Assembly: GCA_003669125.1 (NCBI GenBank)
Contig: QWQF01000292.1
Coordinates: forward strand, 1 to 36,420
Length of the DNA: 36,420 nt
Direction of reading: 5' to 3'
Source: Planctomycetota bacterium
Lineage (GTDB): Bacteria > Planctomycetota > Planctomycetia > Planctomycetales > Planctomycetaceae
The position numbers and the translations under genes are program-made. The first letter of the stretch is position 1. The number at the start of each line of letters is the position of its first letter. This document shows, piece after piece, positions 25,821 to 32,794 of this stretch. Under the pieces are notes generated by a model, which made no database searches, had not been told where the DNA came from, and worked only from the letters and a program-made list of their open reading frames with translations.

Positions 25821-28800
25821 ATGAGGCTGCGTGCGTTGTGGACGGTGATCGTCGGAGTCGGACTCGTGCTGAGTCTCGGCGGGAGCAGTCCTGCCGCCGA
25901 GCCGATGCGCGAGTTTCTCGAAGGGCTGCGGGCTCGGCAGTACTTCGATTGGGCGATCCTGTATCTGGATCAGCTTCAGGAACGCTCCGACTTGCCGGCG
26001 GATTTGCGAGCGATCATTCCCTACGAGCGAGCGATGACGCTCAGCGAGTCGGCCAAGCATTCGGTCAGCCCGGAGACTCAGCAGCGGCAACTCGATCAGG
26101 CGCTCGGATTCCTCGAACAGTTTGCGAAGGACAGCCCGAAGCATCCGCTGGCGGCGACGGCCAACAGCACGCGAGCCGGCTTGCTGCTGAGCAAGGCGCG
26201 CGTGGACATCCTGCAGGCCAAGCTGCCGACCAACAAAGACAACCGCGAGGAATTTCAGAACAAGGCCCGCGAGCAAATCACGCTGGCCCGCGCCGTGTTT
26301 GACAAGGCTCACGACCAGTACAAGGCCGCTTGGGAGACGTTCCCCAAGTTCGTCGACAAGACGGCAGACCCGGTGAAGTTCGAGGCTCGGCATCGGGCCG
26401 AGACCAATTACATGCGGGCGCAATTGGACGTCGCCTTGTGCGAGTTCGAGGAATCTCAGACATACGACCCCAACACGTCGAACCGCACGTTTCATCTCAA
26501 AAAAGCGGTCGATCTGTTTCGCGGCATCTTCTTGAAGTACCGCGCGACGGTCGGCGGCCTGCACGCTCAGATGTGGGAAGCCAAGTGCTACGAAGAGATG
26601 AACGATCCGCAGCGAGCGCTCGGCATCTACGCCGAACTGCTGACGCATCCGCCAGAGGGCTTGAAGGCGTTGCAGGATCAAGTGCGACACTTTCGGTTGA
26701 TCTGCCTCAACCACGATCTGCGCCGCGAATACACGATGGCGATCGGCGAGGCGGAGGACTGGCTGAAGGGGGCCAAGCAAGTCGAACAACGCAGCGCCGC
26801 CGGACAAGGACTCCGCTGGGAAATGGTCGTCGCTCTCGAAAAGCAGGCGGACAGCAGCGGTGTCTCGTCGACCGAAAAGGACAAGCTGTTGCGACAAGCG
26901 GTCGCGCACCTGACGACGCTGTCGAAGTGGCCGGGTGCGTATCGCGATCTCGCACAGCAGCGAGTTCGCGATCTCAACATGCGAGTGAAGGGCAAGGACG
27001 GAACCGGCGACCCGAAGGATTTTGATTCGGCTCTCACGCTTGGACGCGACCTCGTGAATCGATCGGGTGAGAAGAAGACGCTGCTCGATTCGGCGGTCCA
27101 AAGCAAGCAGCCTCGTGAGAACGTCGAAAAGCTGCGAGCCGATTTCAACGACCTCGTCAAAGATCAAATCCGTGTGCTGCGACTCGCGCTCAACCTCGCC
27201 GATCGGTCGGCACCGCGAGGCGACGTCAATCAAGCTCGGTACTTGTTGGCCTACGGCTACTATCTTGCCGACAAGCCCTACGAAGCGGCGGTCTGTGCTG
27301 AGGCGGTCGCGTTCAACCCGACGAAGGACAAGCAGGACGAACAGACGGCGCTCGACGCCGCATACCTCGCAGTCGCCAGTTACATCAAGGGCATCAATCA
27401 AGCGCCCATCGAATTGAAGGCCCTGCGTGACGTCGACATGCGATTGATGATTCGGTTGGCGGAGTTCATCACCTCCAAATGGCCTTCGCACTCGAAGGCC
27501 AACGAGACACGGATGCTCGTCGGCCGCACCTTCGCACAAACCGATCAGCCGAAGATCGCCGCCGAGTGGTTCCAGCGTGTGCCCGAAACGGCGGAGAACT
27601 TTCCGGAGGCTCAATGTGCGGCGGGGCAAGCGCTCTGGCAGCAGTACCTGCTGGCGTCGATCGAGGAAGATGTCACGCTGCGAGCGTCGTCGGAAGAGCT
27701 GTCGAAGTGGCGCGGCGACGCTGAGAAATTCCTGAAGACCGGCATCGATCGCCTGCAAAAGAAAATCCCCGAACAAAACAAGACGCCGGATGATCTCGTC
27801 GCGGCGAAGTCGGCCTTGGCCGAAATTCTGCTGAGCGCTGGGCAATATCAGCCGGCGTTGGACTTGCTCAGCAAGCAACCGCACAGCGTGCTGGTCGCGA
27901 TCAACGTCGACGACCAAACCCGCCGACCGCCAAGTCCCAGCATTCGCAGCGCGCGGTTCGCGTCACACATTTATCAGTTGCTGTTGCGAGCTCGCGTCGG
28001 CTTGCAGCAGTTGGACGAGGCTCGCGAAGTGATGGCCCAGTTGGAACAGCTCGCCGAGCACAGCGGCGGGGCCGACGCGGTCACGGCGGTTTATGTGCAG
28101 CTCGGCAAGGAACTCGAAAAAGAGCTCGTCCGCCTGAAGGGAGCCGGAGACAAGGACCGGTTCAACGAAGTCCGCAAGTCGTTCGAGCAATTCCTCGACG
28201 GCCTGTACCAGCGCGAGGATCAAAACCTCTCGTCGCTGACCTGGATCGCGGAGACGTACTACGGCCTTGCGCAGTCATCGCTGGACAATGCCTCCGAATC
28301 GAAGACGTACTTCGAGCGGGCGGCTTCGACCTATTTGTCGATCCTCGACCGCGCGAAAAAGGAGAAGGCGTTCAGCGACAAGGACCGCATCGCCGGAGTC
28401 CGCTTACGTCTGGCCAACTGCAAACGCCGACAGGGGGAATTCGACGAAGCCGAGAAGCTGCTCAGAGTGCTGATCGCCGAGCGTCCGCGTGCGGCCGACG
28501 TGCAATTCGAGATGGCCTACGTTTGGTTCGATCAGGGCAAGGCCGGAAAAACCGAGTTCCTCAAGAAGTCCGTCGAAGGGGAGAAACGGGGTCAAAAAGG
28601 AGAAGTCTGGGGCTGGACGGAACTCAGCACACGACTGCAACGACTGGTCGCGGACGGCCGACCGGAGACCCGCGATCGGTACGGCGACAAGCTCTATGAG
28701 GCTTGGTACAACACTTCGCTCTGCCGGCAGAAGCTGGGGCAAGCTCAGCCCACGACGTCCAAGAAAAACGCGGAGCTTGAAATCGCCAAGAGCGTGGTGC

Positions 28801-29315
28801 AGACGTTCGTCCGCATCTCGGTCGATATCCCGGACGACTGGTGGAAGAAATTTGATCGGCTGTTTCGCCAAATTCAATCGGACCTGGGTCAATCGCCCAG
28901 CCCGCTAGAACGTCCAACGACGATCGTGATTGCCAGTGCTCCGGAGAAGAATAAACTCAACAGCGAGGAGACCAACGAAGCAACCACCAAAGCCAATGAC
29001 GAGAAAAGGACCGCCAAGACGGACTCCACCGCCGCATCGCACAAGTCAGGTGGCGGCACGATGTCGGTGGTGATCTTCGTGCTGATCATCGTCGGTGGCG
29101 GTGGAGCCTCCATTTGGATGATGATGACCAACAAGTCTCGCAAAAGACCAAATCGTTTGGCTCACGAGACGGACGACGTCGCGTTCATGGCTGCCGATGA
29201 CGAACCTACGGGCGACCTCGATTTTGAAATATCGGCGGTCGCGACTCCTCGCAAAGCTTCGTCCACAAAAAAAACGCCAACCGTCAAAAAGCCCAGCAAG
29301 CCGACAGGCACCTAA
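25821..29315 (+). CDS. Large TPR-repeat periplasmic protein with C-terminal membrane anchor (set 3)
   Basis: This 1164-residue protein has a signal peptide (LWTVIVGVGLVLSLGGSSPAAE) followed by about 1000 residues of helical repeats of TPR type. Examples are LANCKRRQGEFDEAEKLLRV and repeated 'A-x-x-x-L-x-x-G' helices with internal linkers. A single membrane helix near the C terminus (MSVVIFVLIIVGGGGASIWM) and a cytoplasmic tail of about 70 Lys/Thr-rich residues complete it. The start at 25821 has GGGAG 5 nt upstream; the ATG at 25809 is an alternative. It heads an apparent five-gene unit with a second TPR protein, ExbB and two ExbDs, so it is a plausible periplasmic scaffold or effector of that channel (inference). 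TPR proteins bind other proteins; the partner cannot be read here. Confidence 0.88.
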   Translation: MRLRALWTVIVGVGLVLSLGGSSPAAEPMREFLEGLRARQYFDWAILYLDQLQERSDLPADLRAIIPYERAMTLSESAKHSVSPETQQRQLDQALGFLEQFAKDSPKHPLAATANSTRAGLLLSKARVDILQAKLPTNKDNREEFQNKAREQITLARAVFDKAHDQYKAAWETFPKFVDKTADPVKFEARHRAETNYMRAQLDVALCEFEESQTYDPNTSNRTFHLKKAVDLFRGIFLKYRATVGGLHAQMWEAKCYEEMNDPQRALGIYAELLTHPPEGLKALQDQVRHFRLICLNHDLRREYTMAIGEAEDWLKGAKQVEQRSAAGQGLRWEMVVALEKQADSSGVSSTEKDKLLRQAVAHLTTLSKWPGAYRDLAQQRVRDLNMRVKGKDGTGDPKDFDSALTLGRDLVNRSGEKKTLLDSAVQSKQPRENVEKLRADFNDLVKDQIRVLRLALNLADRSAPRGDVNQARYLLAYGYYLADKPYEAAVCAEAVAFNPTKDKQDEQTALDAAYLAVASYIKGINQAPIELKALRDVDMRLMIRLAEFITSKWPSHSKANETRMLVGRTFAQTDQPKIAAEWFQRVPETAENFPEAQCAAGQALWQQYLLASIEEDVTLRASSEELSKWRGDAEKFLKTGIDRLQKKIPEQNKTPDDLVAAKSALAEILLSAGQYQPALDLLSKQPHSVLVAINVDDQTRRPPSPSIRSARFASHIYQLLLRARVGLQQLDEAREVMAQLEQLAEHSGGADAVTAVYVQLGKELEKELVRLKGAGDKDRFNEVRKSFEQFLDGLYQREDQNLSSLTWIAETYYGLAQSSLDNASESKTYFERAASTYLSILDRAKKEKAFSDKDRIAGVRLRLANCKRRQGEFDEAEKLLRVLIAERPRAADVQFEMAYVWFDQGKAGKTEFLKKSVEGEKRGQKGEVWGWTELSTRLQRLVADGRPETRDRYGDKLYEAWYNTSLCRQKLGQAQPTTSKKNAELEIAKSVVQTFVRISVDIPDDWWKKFDRLFRQIQSDLGQSPSPLERPTTIVIASAPEKNKLNSEETNEATTKANDEKRTAKTDSTAASHKSGGGTMSVVIFVLIIVGGGGASIWMMMTNKSRKRPNRLAHETDDVAFMAADDEPTGDLDFEISAVATPRKASSTKKTPTVKKPSKPTGT

Positions 29316-29354
29316 CTTTTCGGATTTCCATCCCGTTTCCGCGGACCTCACACC

Positions 29355-30446
29355 ATGCTCAATTTCCGAATCCTCACCGTACTCGCCGCGTCCATCGCTC
29401 TGACGGCTTCGCCGTTGTGGGCCGTCGATACCATCAACGTCAAGAGCACCGGCAAGCCGGTTCAAGGAGAGATCACGACCGTCAACAAAACGGAAGTGAC
29501 GATCAAGCCGCGCACTGGCGACCCACAGAAAATTCCGGCCAACGACATCGCCAGCATCAAGTGGGACGGAGAACCGGCCAAGCTCTCGATCGCCAAAGGG
29601 GACGAGGAACGCGGCAACTTTGAAAAGGCGCTCGACACCTACACCGAGGCTCACAAGGACGCGACCGGCAAGCTGAAGACGTACCTCGATTTCTTGATCG
29701 CTCGCACGCTGGCCAAACAGGCTCTCGATGACGAGCCGAAGATCGACGACGCCATCAAGAAGATGGAAGCCTACCTGAAGGCGAATGCCGACCACGTCGG
29801 CCACTACGAAGCTCAAAACTTTCTCGGCCTGCTCTACGGCACCAAGGGGGACTACGCGAAAGCACAAACCGCATTTGAAGGCTTGGGCAAAGCTCCGTGG
29901 AAGGATTATCAAATCGCCGCCAAGGTTGCCGTCGGCCGCATGCAACTCAAGCAAAACAACATCGACGGAGCCACCAAGACTTTCGGCGAGGCTGCCTCTG
30001 GCACTGCTGAATCTGATGCCGAAAAGGCTCGCCGCGCCGAGGCTCAGGTCGGTCAGGCAGCCTGTCTCGTCAAGCAGTCCAAGCACGACGACGCTCTCAA
30101 ACTGATCGACGAGGTCATCAAAGCCACCTCGACCGACGAAGCGGCGACGATGGCCTTCGCCTACAACCTGCAAGGGGACTGCTATCAAGCCCAGAACAAG
30201 GCGAAGGAAGCCGCGTTGGCCTACCTGCATGTGCCTGTACTGTTCCCAAAAGAGAAGGCCGCTCACGCCGAGGCGCTGTATCACCTCGCCAAACTTTCTG
30301 GCACGATCGGACAACCGGATCGAGCCGCTGAAGCCAGGGACCAGTTGCTGGAAGACTTCCCGAAAAGTGAATGGGCGAAAAAACTGCAAGCCGAGACCGG
30401 CACGGCTGCGCCGGCAGCCGCCGATGCGGAAAAGGCCAAGGAGTAG
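29355..30446 (+). CDS. Small TPR-repeat secreted protein with N-terminal beta module (set 3)
   Basis: This 363-residue protein has a signal peptide (ILTVLAASIALTASPLWAV), then a module of about 50 residues (GEITTVNKTEVTIKPRTG ... IPANDIASIKWDGEP) that looks like a small beta fold, and then TPR helices (KGDEERGNFEKALDTYTEA and several later copies such as FLGLLYGTKGDYAKAQTAFE). The C terminus is alanine-rich and soluble, so it is probably periplasmic. It begins 39 bp after the large TPR gene. Its TAG stop coincides with the edge of a dispersed repeat. The best guess is a periplasmic adaptor of the proton-channel unit; no enzymatic motif is seen. Confidence 0.88.
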   Translation: MLNFRILTVLAASIALTASPLWAVDTINVKSTGKPVQGEITTVNKTEVTIKPRTGDPQKIPANDIASIKWDGEPAKLSIAKGDEERGNFEKALDTYTEAHKDATGKLKTYLDFLIARTLAKQALDDEPKIDDAIKKMEAYLKANADHVGHYEAQNFLGLLYGTKGDYAKAQTAFEGLGKAPWKDYQIAAKVAVGRMQLKQNNIDGATKTFGEAASGTAESDAEKARRAEAQVGQAACLVKQSKHDDALKLIDEVIKATSTDEAATMAFAYNLQGDCYQAQNKAKEAALAYLHVPVLFPKEKAAHAEALYHLAKLSGTIGQPDRAAEARDQLLEDFPKSEWAKKLQAETGTAAPAAADAEKAKE

Positions 30447-30470
30447 GACGGGCAGGAGTGCCCATCCTCC
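30446..30470. repeat. Solo arm of the htpG-type hairpin repeat
   Basis: The sequence matches one arm of the element at 2059-2121 with one difference over 22 nt, and itself folds as GGGCA-ggag-TGCCC. Its first base is the last base of the TAG stop of the upstream TPR gene. It lies in the 55-bp gap before the set 3 exbB. Confidence 0.75.
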
Positions 30471-30501
30471 AAAGTGATTTGGCGAAATGACGGAGACCTC
30501 A

Positions 30502-31344
30502 ATGTCGCTGGACCGACCATCGCTCAAGACCACTCGCTGTCTCGGATTCCTTTTGGTGTCGCTCTGGCTGACAACCTGCGTCTTCGATTCTGCATCGTCG
30601 GCATTCGCCTTTCAGAACGCTCCCAACGAACCAATGCCAGCCGCCGGACAGCAGGCCGCACCCGCTGGTGATCTGCCCGTGCAAAAGACGTTTCTGCAAT
30701 GGCTGATCGACGCCTCAGGACCGTTCGGTGCCTGCGTCTTCATCGAGTCGTTCATCATGGTGGCGCTGATCATCATGTGCCTGCTGCAAATGCGGCGGTC
30801 GGTGTTCATGCCCCCCGAATTCCTGTCGGAGTTCGAAGGCAAGCTCACGGCACACGACTTTCAAGGAGCGTACAACCGGGCGAAGGAAGACGAGTCGCTG
30901 TTGGCCCGTCTGATCGTGGTGGGCATGACCAAACTGCAAAAGGGACAGGACGAGGCGCTCGCGGCGATGGGCGAACTGGGCGAGGACGAAAACATGGCCC
31001 TCGAACATCGGTTGAGTTGGCTGGCTCTGATCGCGACCACCGCGCCGATGTTCGGATTGCTCGGCACCGTGCAAGGCATGGTCCAAGCGTTTGACGAGAT
31101 CGCGAGTTCCAGCACGACTCCCAAGCCCTCCGAACTGGCCGAAGGTATTCAGCTCGCACTGGTCACGACGTTGGAAGGTCTGATCGTCGCGATCCCGGCG
31201 ATGATCGCGTACAGCCTGCTGCGGAATCACCTCGTGCGTTTGATGTTCGATGTCGGCCATCTGGCTGAAGACCTGGTGAAACGGATTCAAGCCCGACCCG
31301 TCGCCACTGCCTCTCAGCCCTCTACCCTCGGCGTTCAGCCATGA
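30502..31344 (+). CDS. MotA/TolQ/ExbB proton-channel protein (set 3)
   Basis: This 280-residue ExbB-like protein has a signal peptide (CLGFLLVSLWLTTCVFDSASSAFAF), an Ala/Pro-rich linker, TM1 (FGACVFIESFIMVALIIMCLL), TM2 (TTAPMFGLLGTVQGMVQAF) and TM3 (LALVTTLEGLIVAIPAMIA). Between the helices it reads like set 1: 'QW/MWLI-SGP/G', a KL-A-DF/Y-GAYNRAK helix and 'S-LL-LI--GM'. In TM3 the Thr equivalent to ExbB Thr181 is kept but the Glu176 equivalent is Leu; as in set 1, a Glu follows two residues after the Thr (T-x-E-G). GGAG lies 6 nt before the ATG at 30502, making it preferable to the ATG at 30487. It overlaps exbD by ATGA. Confidence 0.93.
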   Translation: MSLDRPSLKTTRCLGFLLVSLWLTTCVFDSASSAFAFQNAPNEPMPAAGQQAAPAGDLPVQKTFLQWLIDASGPFGACVFIESFIMVALIIMCLLQMRRSVFMPPEFLSEFEGKLTAHDFQGAYNRAKEDESLLARLIVVGMTKLQKGQDEALAAMGELGEDENMALEHRLSWLALIATTAPMFGLLGTVQGMVQAFDEIASSSTTPKPSELAEGIQLALVTTLEGLIVAIPAMIAYSLLRNHLVRLMFDVGHLAEDLVKRIQARPVATASQPSTLGVQP

Positions 31345-31811
31345 AATTTCGGTCGCCACCCATGCCGTCGGCGGAAATGGACATGACGCCGATGATGGAC
31401 CTCACGTTTCAGCTCATCAGCTTTTTCATGATGGTCACGAACTTCGACCAGACTCAGGTCGATGAGCGGGTGCGACTGCCGACTGATGCCTTGGCGAAAC
31501 CGCCCGAGGTCCGAGTCGAACACCAGTTGGTCGTCAACATCGGCTATAAGCGAGCTAAGGACGGCACGCGGCTCGATCCGCAGCCGTTCGTCTTTCTGCA
31601 AGGCGAAGAGTTGCGCATCCCCGAGTACCGCTCGCGGCTGCAGCAAGAGGCTCGCATTTACCAAGCCAAAGAGGTCAACCTGAACGACGTCACGGTCGTC
31701 GTCCGAGCGGACTCGGATGTCCCCTCGGGGCAAGTTCAAGAATTCATCAAGATGTCCCAGGACGCCAAGTTCGAAAAGTTCACGCTGCGAGCACAGCAGC
31801 CGATCGACTGA
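31341..31811 (+). CDS. ExbD/TolR family protein, type a (set 3)
   Basis: This 156-residue protein starts inside the ExbB stop (4-nt ATGA overlap, implying translational coupling). It has one membrane helix (MTPMMDLTFQLISFFMMVTN) with the proton-site Asp20, then a periplasmic domain ending VTVVVRADSDVPSGQVQEFI, as expected of ExbD/TolR. It parallels the type a protein of set 1 in length, helix sequence and position directly after ExbB. A hairpin repeat fills the gap to the type b gene. Confidence 0.93.
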   Translation: MKFRSPPMPSAEMDMTPMMDLTFQLISFFMMVTNFDQTQVDERVRLPTDALAKPPEVRVEHQLVVNIGYKRAKDGTRLDPQPFVFLQGEELRIPEYRSRLQQEARIYQAKEVNLNDVTVVVRADSDVPSGQVQEFIKMSQDAKFEKFTLRAQQPID

Positions 31812-31834
31812 CCGACGCGTTGGTTCAAATAGCC

Positions 31835-31891
31835 CGACGCGCAAGCGAGGGGTTCACCAAGCCACGAACTCAACCACTCGCTGGCGCGTCG
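31835..31891. repeat. Hairpin repeat (TRKRG family) between exbD-a and exbD-b of set 3
   Basis: Arms 31835-31849 (CGACGCGCAAGCGAG) and 31877-31891 are complementary with one mismatch. It is the same family as 718-762, with a longer, unrelated loop. It occupies the 109-bp gap between the two exbD genes. Confidence 0.8.
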
Positions 31892-31920
31892 TGCTGGCAT
31901 TACCTCGAATTTAGTCCGCC

Positions 31921-32415
31921 ATGAAAATCAAACAGCAAGAACCCGCGAGCTTGCAGCAGCAGACGACGCCGATGATCGACGTCACGTTTCAACTGCTGAC
32001 GTTCTTCATGTTCACGCTGCGGATCGTCGGGCCGGAGGGGGACTTCAACATCAACATGCCGCCCCCCGGAGGCGGCGCGGCGAAGGCAGAGATTCTGCCG
32101 GACATCAAGGTCCGATTGCTCGCGGACCCAAACGGTAACCTCGTCAGCTTGAAGCTCGGCGACCGGCAGCTCGGCATCGGGCCGGGAGCGTTTCAACTAC
32201 TCAACGCCGAAATCCTCAAACTGGTTGGCGGAGCGAACGCCGCCCGCAGCACTGACATCGAGGTCGAAATCGACGCCGACTACAACCTGCATTTCGACAA
32301 CGTCGTCAAAGCCATCGGAGCCTGTACCGGCCGCCTCGGCCCCGACGGCAAGACGATCATCCGCTACGTCGAGAAGATCAAATTCGCCCCGCCAAAAACA
32401 AACCCGGACGTCTGA
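31921..32415 (+). CDS. ExbD/TolR family protein, type b (set 3)
   Basis: This 164-residue ExbD-like protein has the membrane helix TTPMIDVTFQLLTFFMFTLR with Asp20, followed by FNINMPPPGGG. The NMPPP motif and the C-terminal 'GPDGKTIIRYVEKIKF' parallel the type b protein of set 1 (LSLNMPPP; LPDGKPLGKVSFVEM), although the N terminus lacks that protein's arginine cluster. No strong ribosome site is visible before the ATG. It should be the second ExbD partner of the set 3 channel. The mgsA start lies 4 nt beyond its stop, so the operon may extend into that gene. Confidence 0.92.
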   Translation: MKIKQQEPASLQQQTTPMIDVTFQLLTFFMFTLRIVGPEGDFNINMPPPGGGAAKAEILPDIKVRLLADPNGNLVSLKLGDRQLGIGPGAFQLLNAEILKLVGGANAARSTDIEVEIDADYNLHFDNVVKAIGACTGRLGPDGKTIIRYVEKIKFAPPKTNPDV

Positions 32416-32419
32416 AACC

Positions 32420-32794
32420 ATGATCGCACTCATCGCTCACGATCAGAAGAAGGCGGAGATGCTGGAGTTCGTCCGCGCACATGTGGACTTCTTTCGGCAG
32501 CAAAAACTCGTCGCGACAGGCAACACGGGCAAGCTGCTGGCCGAGCAACTCGGCCTGGAGATCGAACGAGTGACCCACGGCCCCAACGGCGGCGACCTGA
32601 TCATCGGCGGCCGAGTCGCCGAAGGACGAATCGAGGCGGTCGTCTTCTTTCGCGACCCGTTGACCGCTCAGCCGCATGAGCCGGATGTCTCGGCTTTGAT
32701 GCGCGTCTGCGACGTGCATTCAATTCCGCTGGCGACGAATCAGGCGACGGCCGAGGCGGTTGTCCGAATGTTTTCGGAGCGCACCAATTCCTGA
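32420..32794 (+). CDS. mgsA: Methylglyoxal synthase
   Basis: This 124-residue cytoplasmic enzyme converts dihydroxyacetone phosphate to methylglyoxal and phosphate, a bypass of lower glycolysis. The family residues are present: AHDQKK at positions 6-11, the phosphate loop TGNTG (33-37), catalytic Asp59 in GPNGGD, and FFRDPLTAQPHEPDV with His86. At 124 residues it is slightly shorter than the E. coli enzyme. The ATG is 4 nt after the set 3 exbD stop, so it is probably cotranscribed, but no functional link is obvious. Its last 55 bp overlap the 3' end of the opposite-strand SEDS gene. Confidence 0.95.
   Translation: MIALIAHDQKKAEMLEFVRAHVDFFRQQKLVATGNTGKLLAEQLGLEIERVTHGPNGGDLIIGGRVAEGRIEAVVFFRDPLTAQPHEPDVSALMRVCDVHSIPLATNQATAEAVVRMFSERTNS

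Noticed and set aside
25677-27917. 746-codon open frame antisense to the large TPR gene
   Set aside because: It lies wholly opposite a protein with signal peptide, TPR helices and ribosome site. Its translation is Arg/Leu/Val-rich with no domain, as expected for a GC-rich shadow frame.
29046-30533. 495-codon open frame antisense to the small TPR gene
   Set aside because: It mirrors the coding strand of a gene with signal peptide and TPRs, and has no family motifs of its own.
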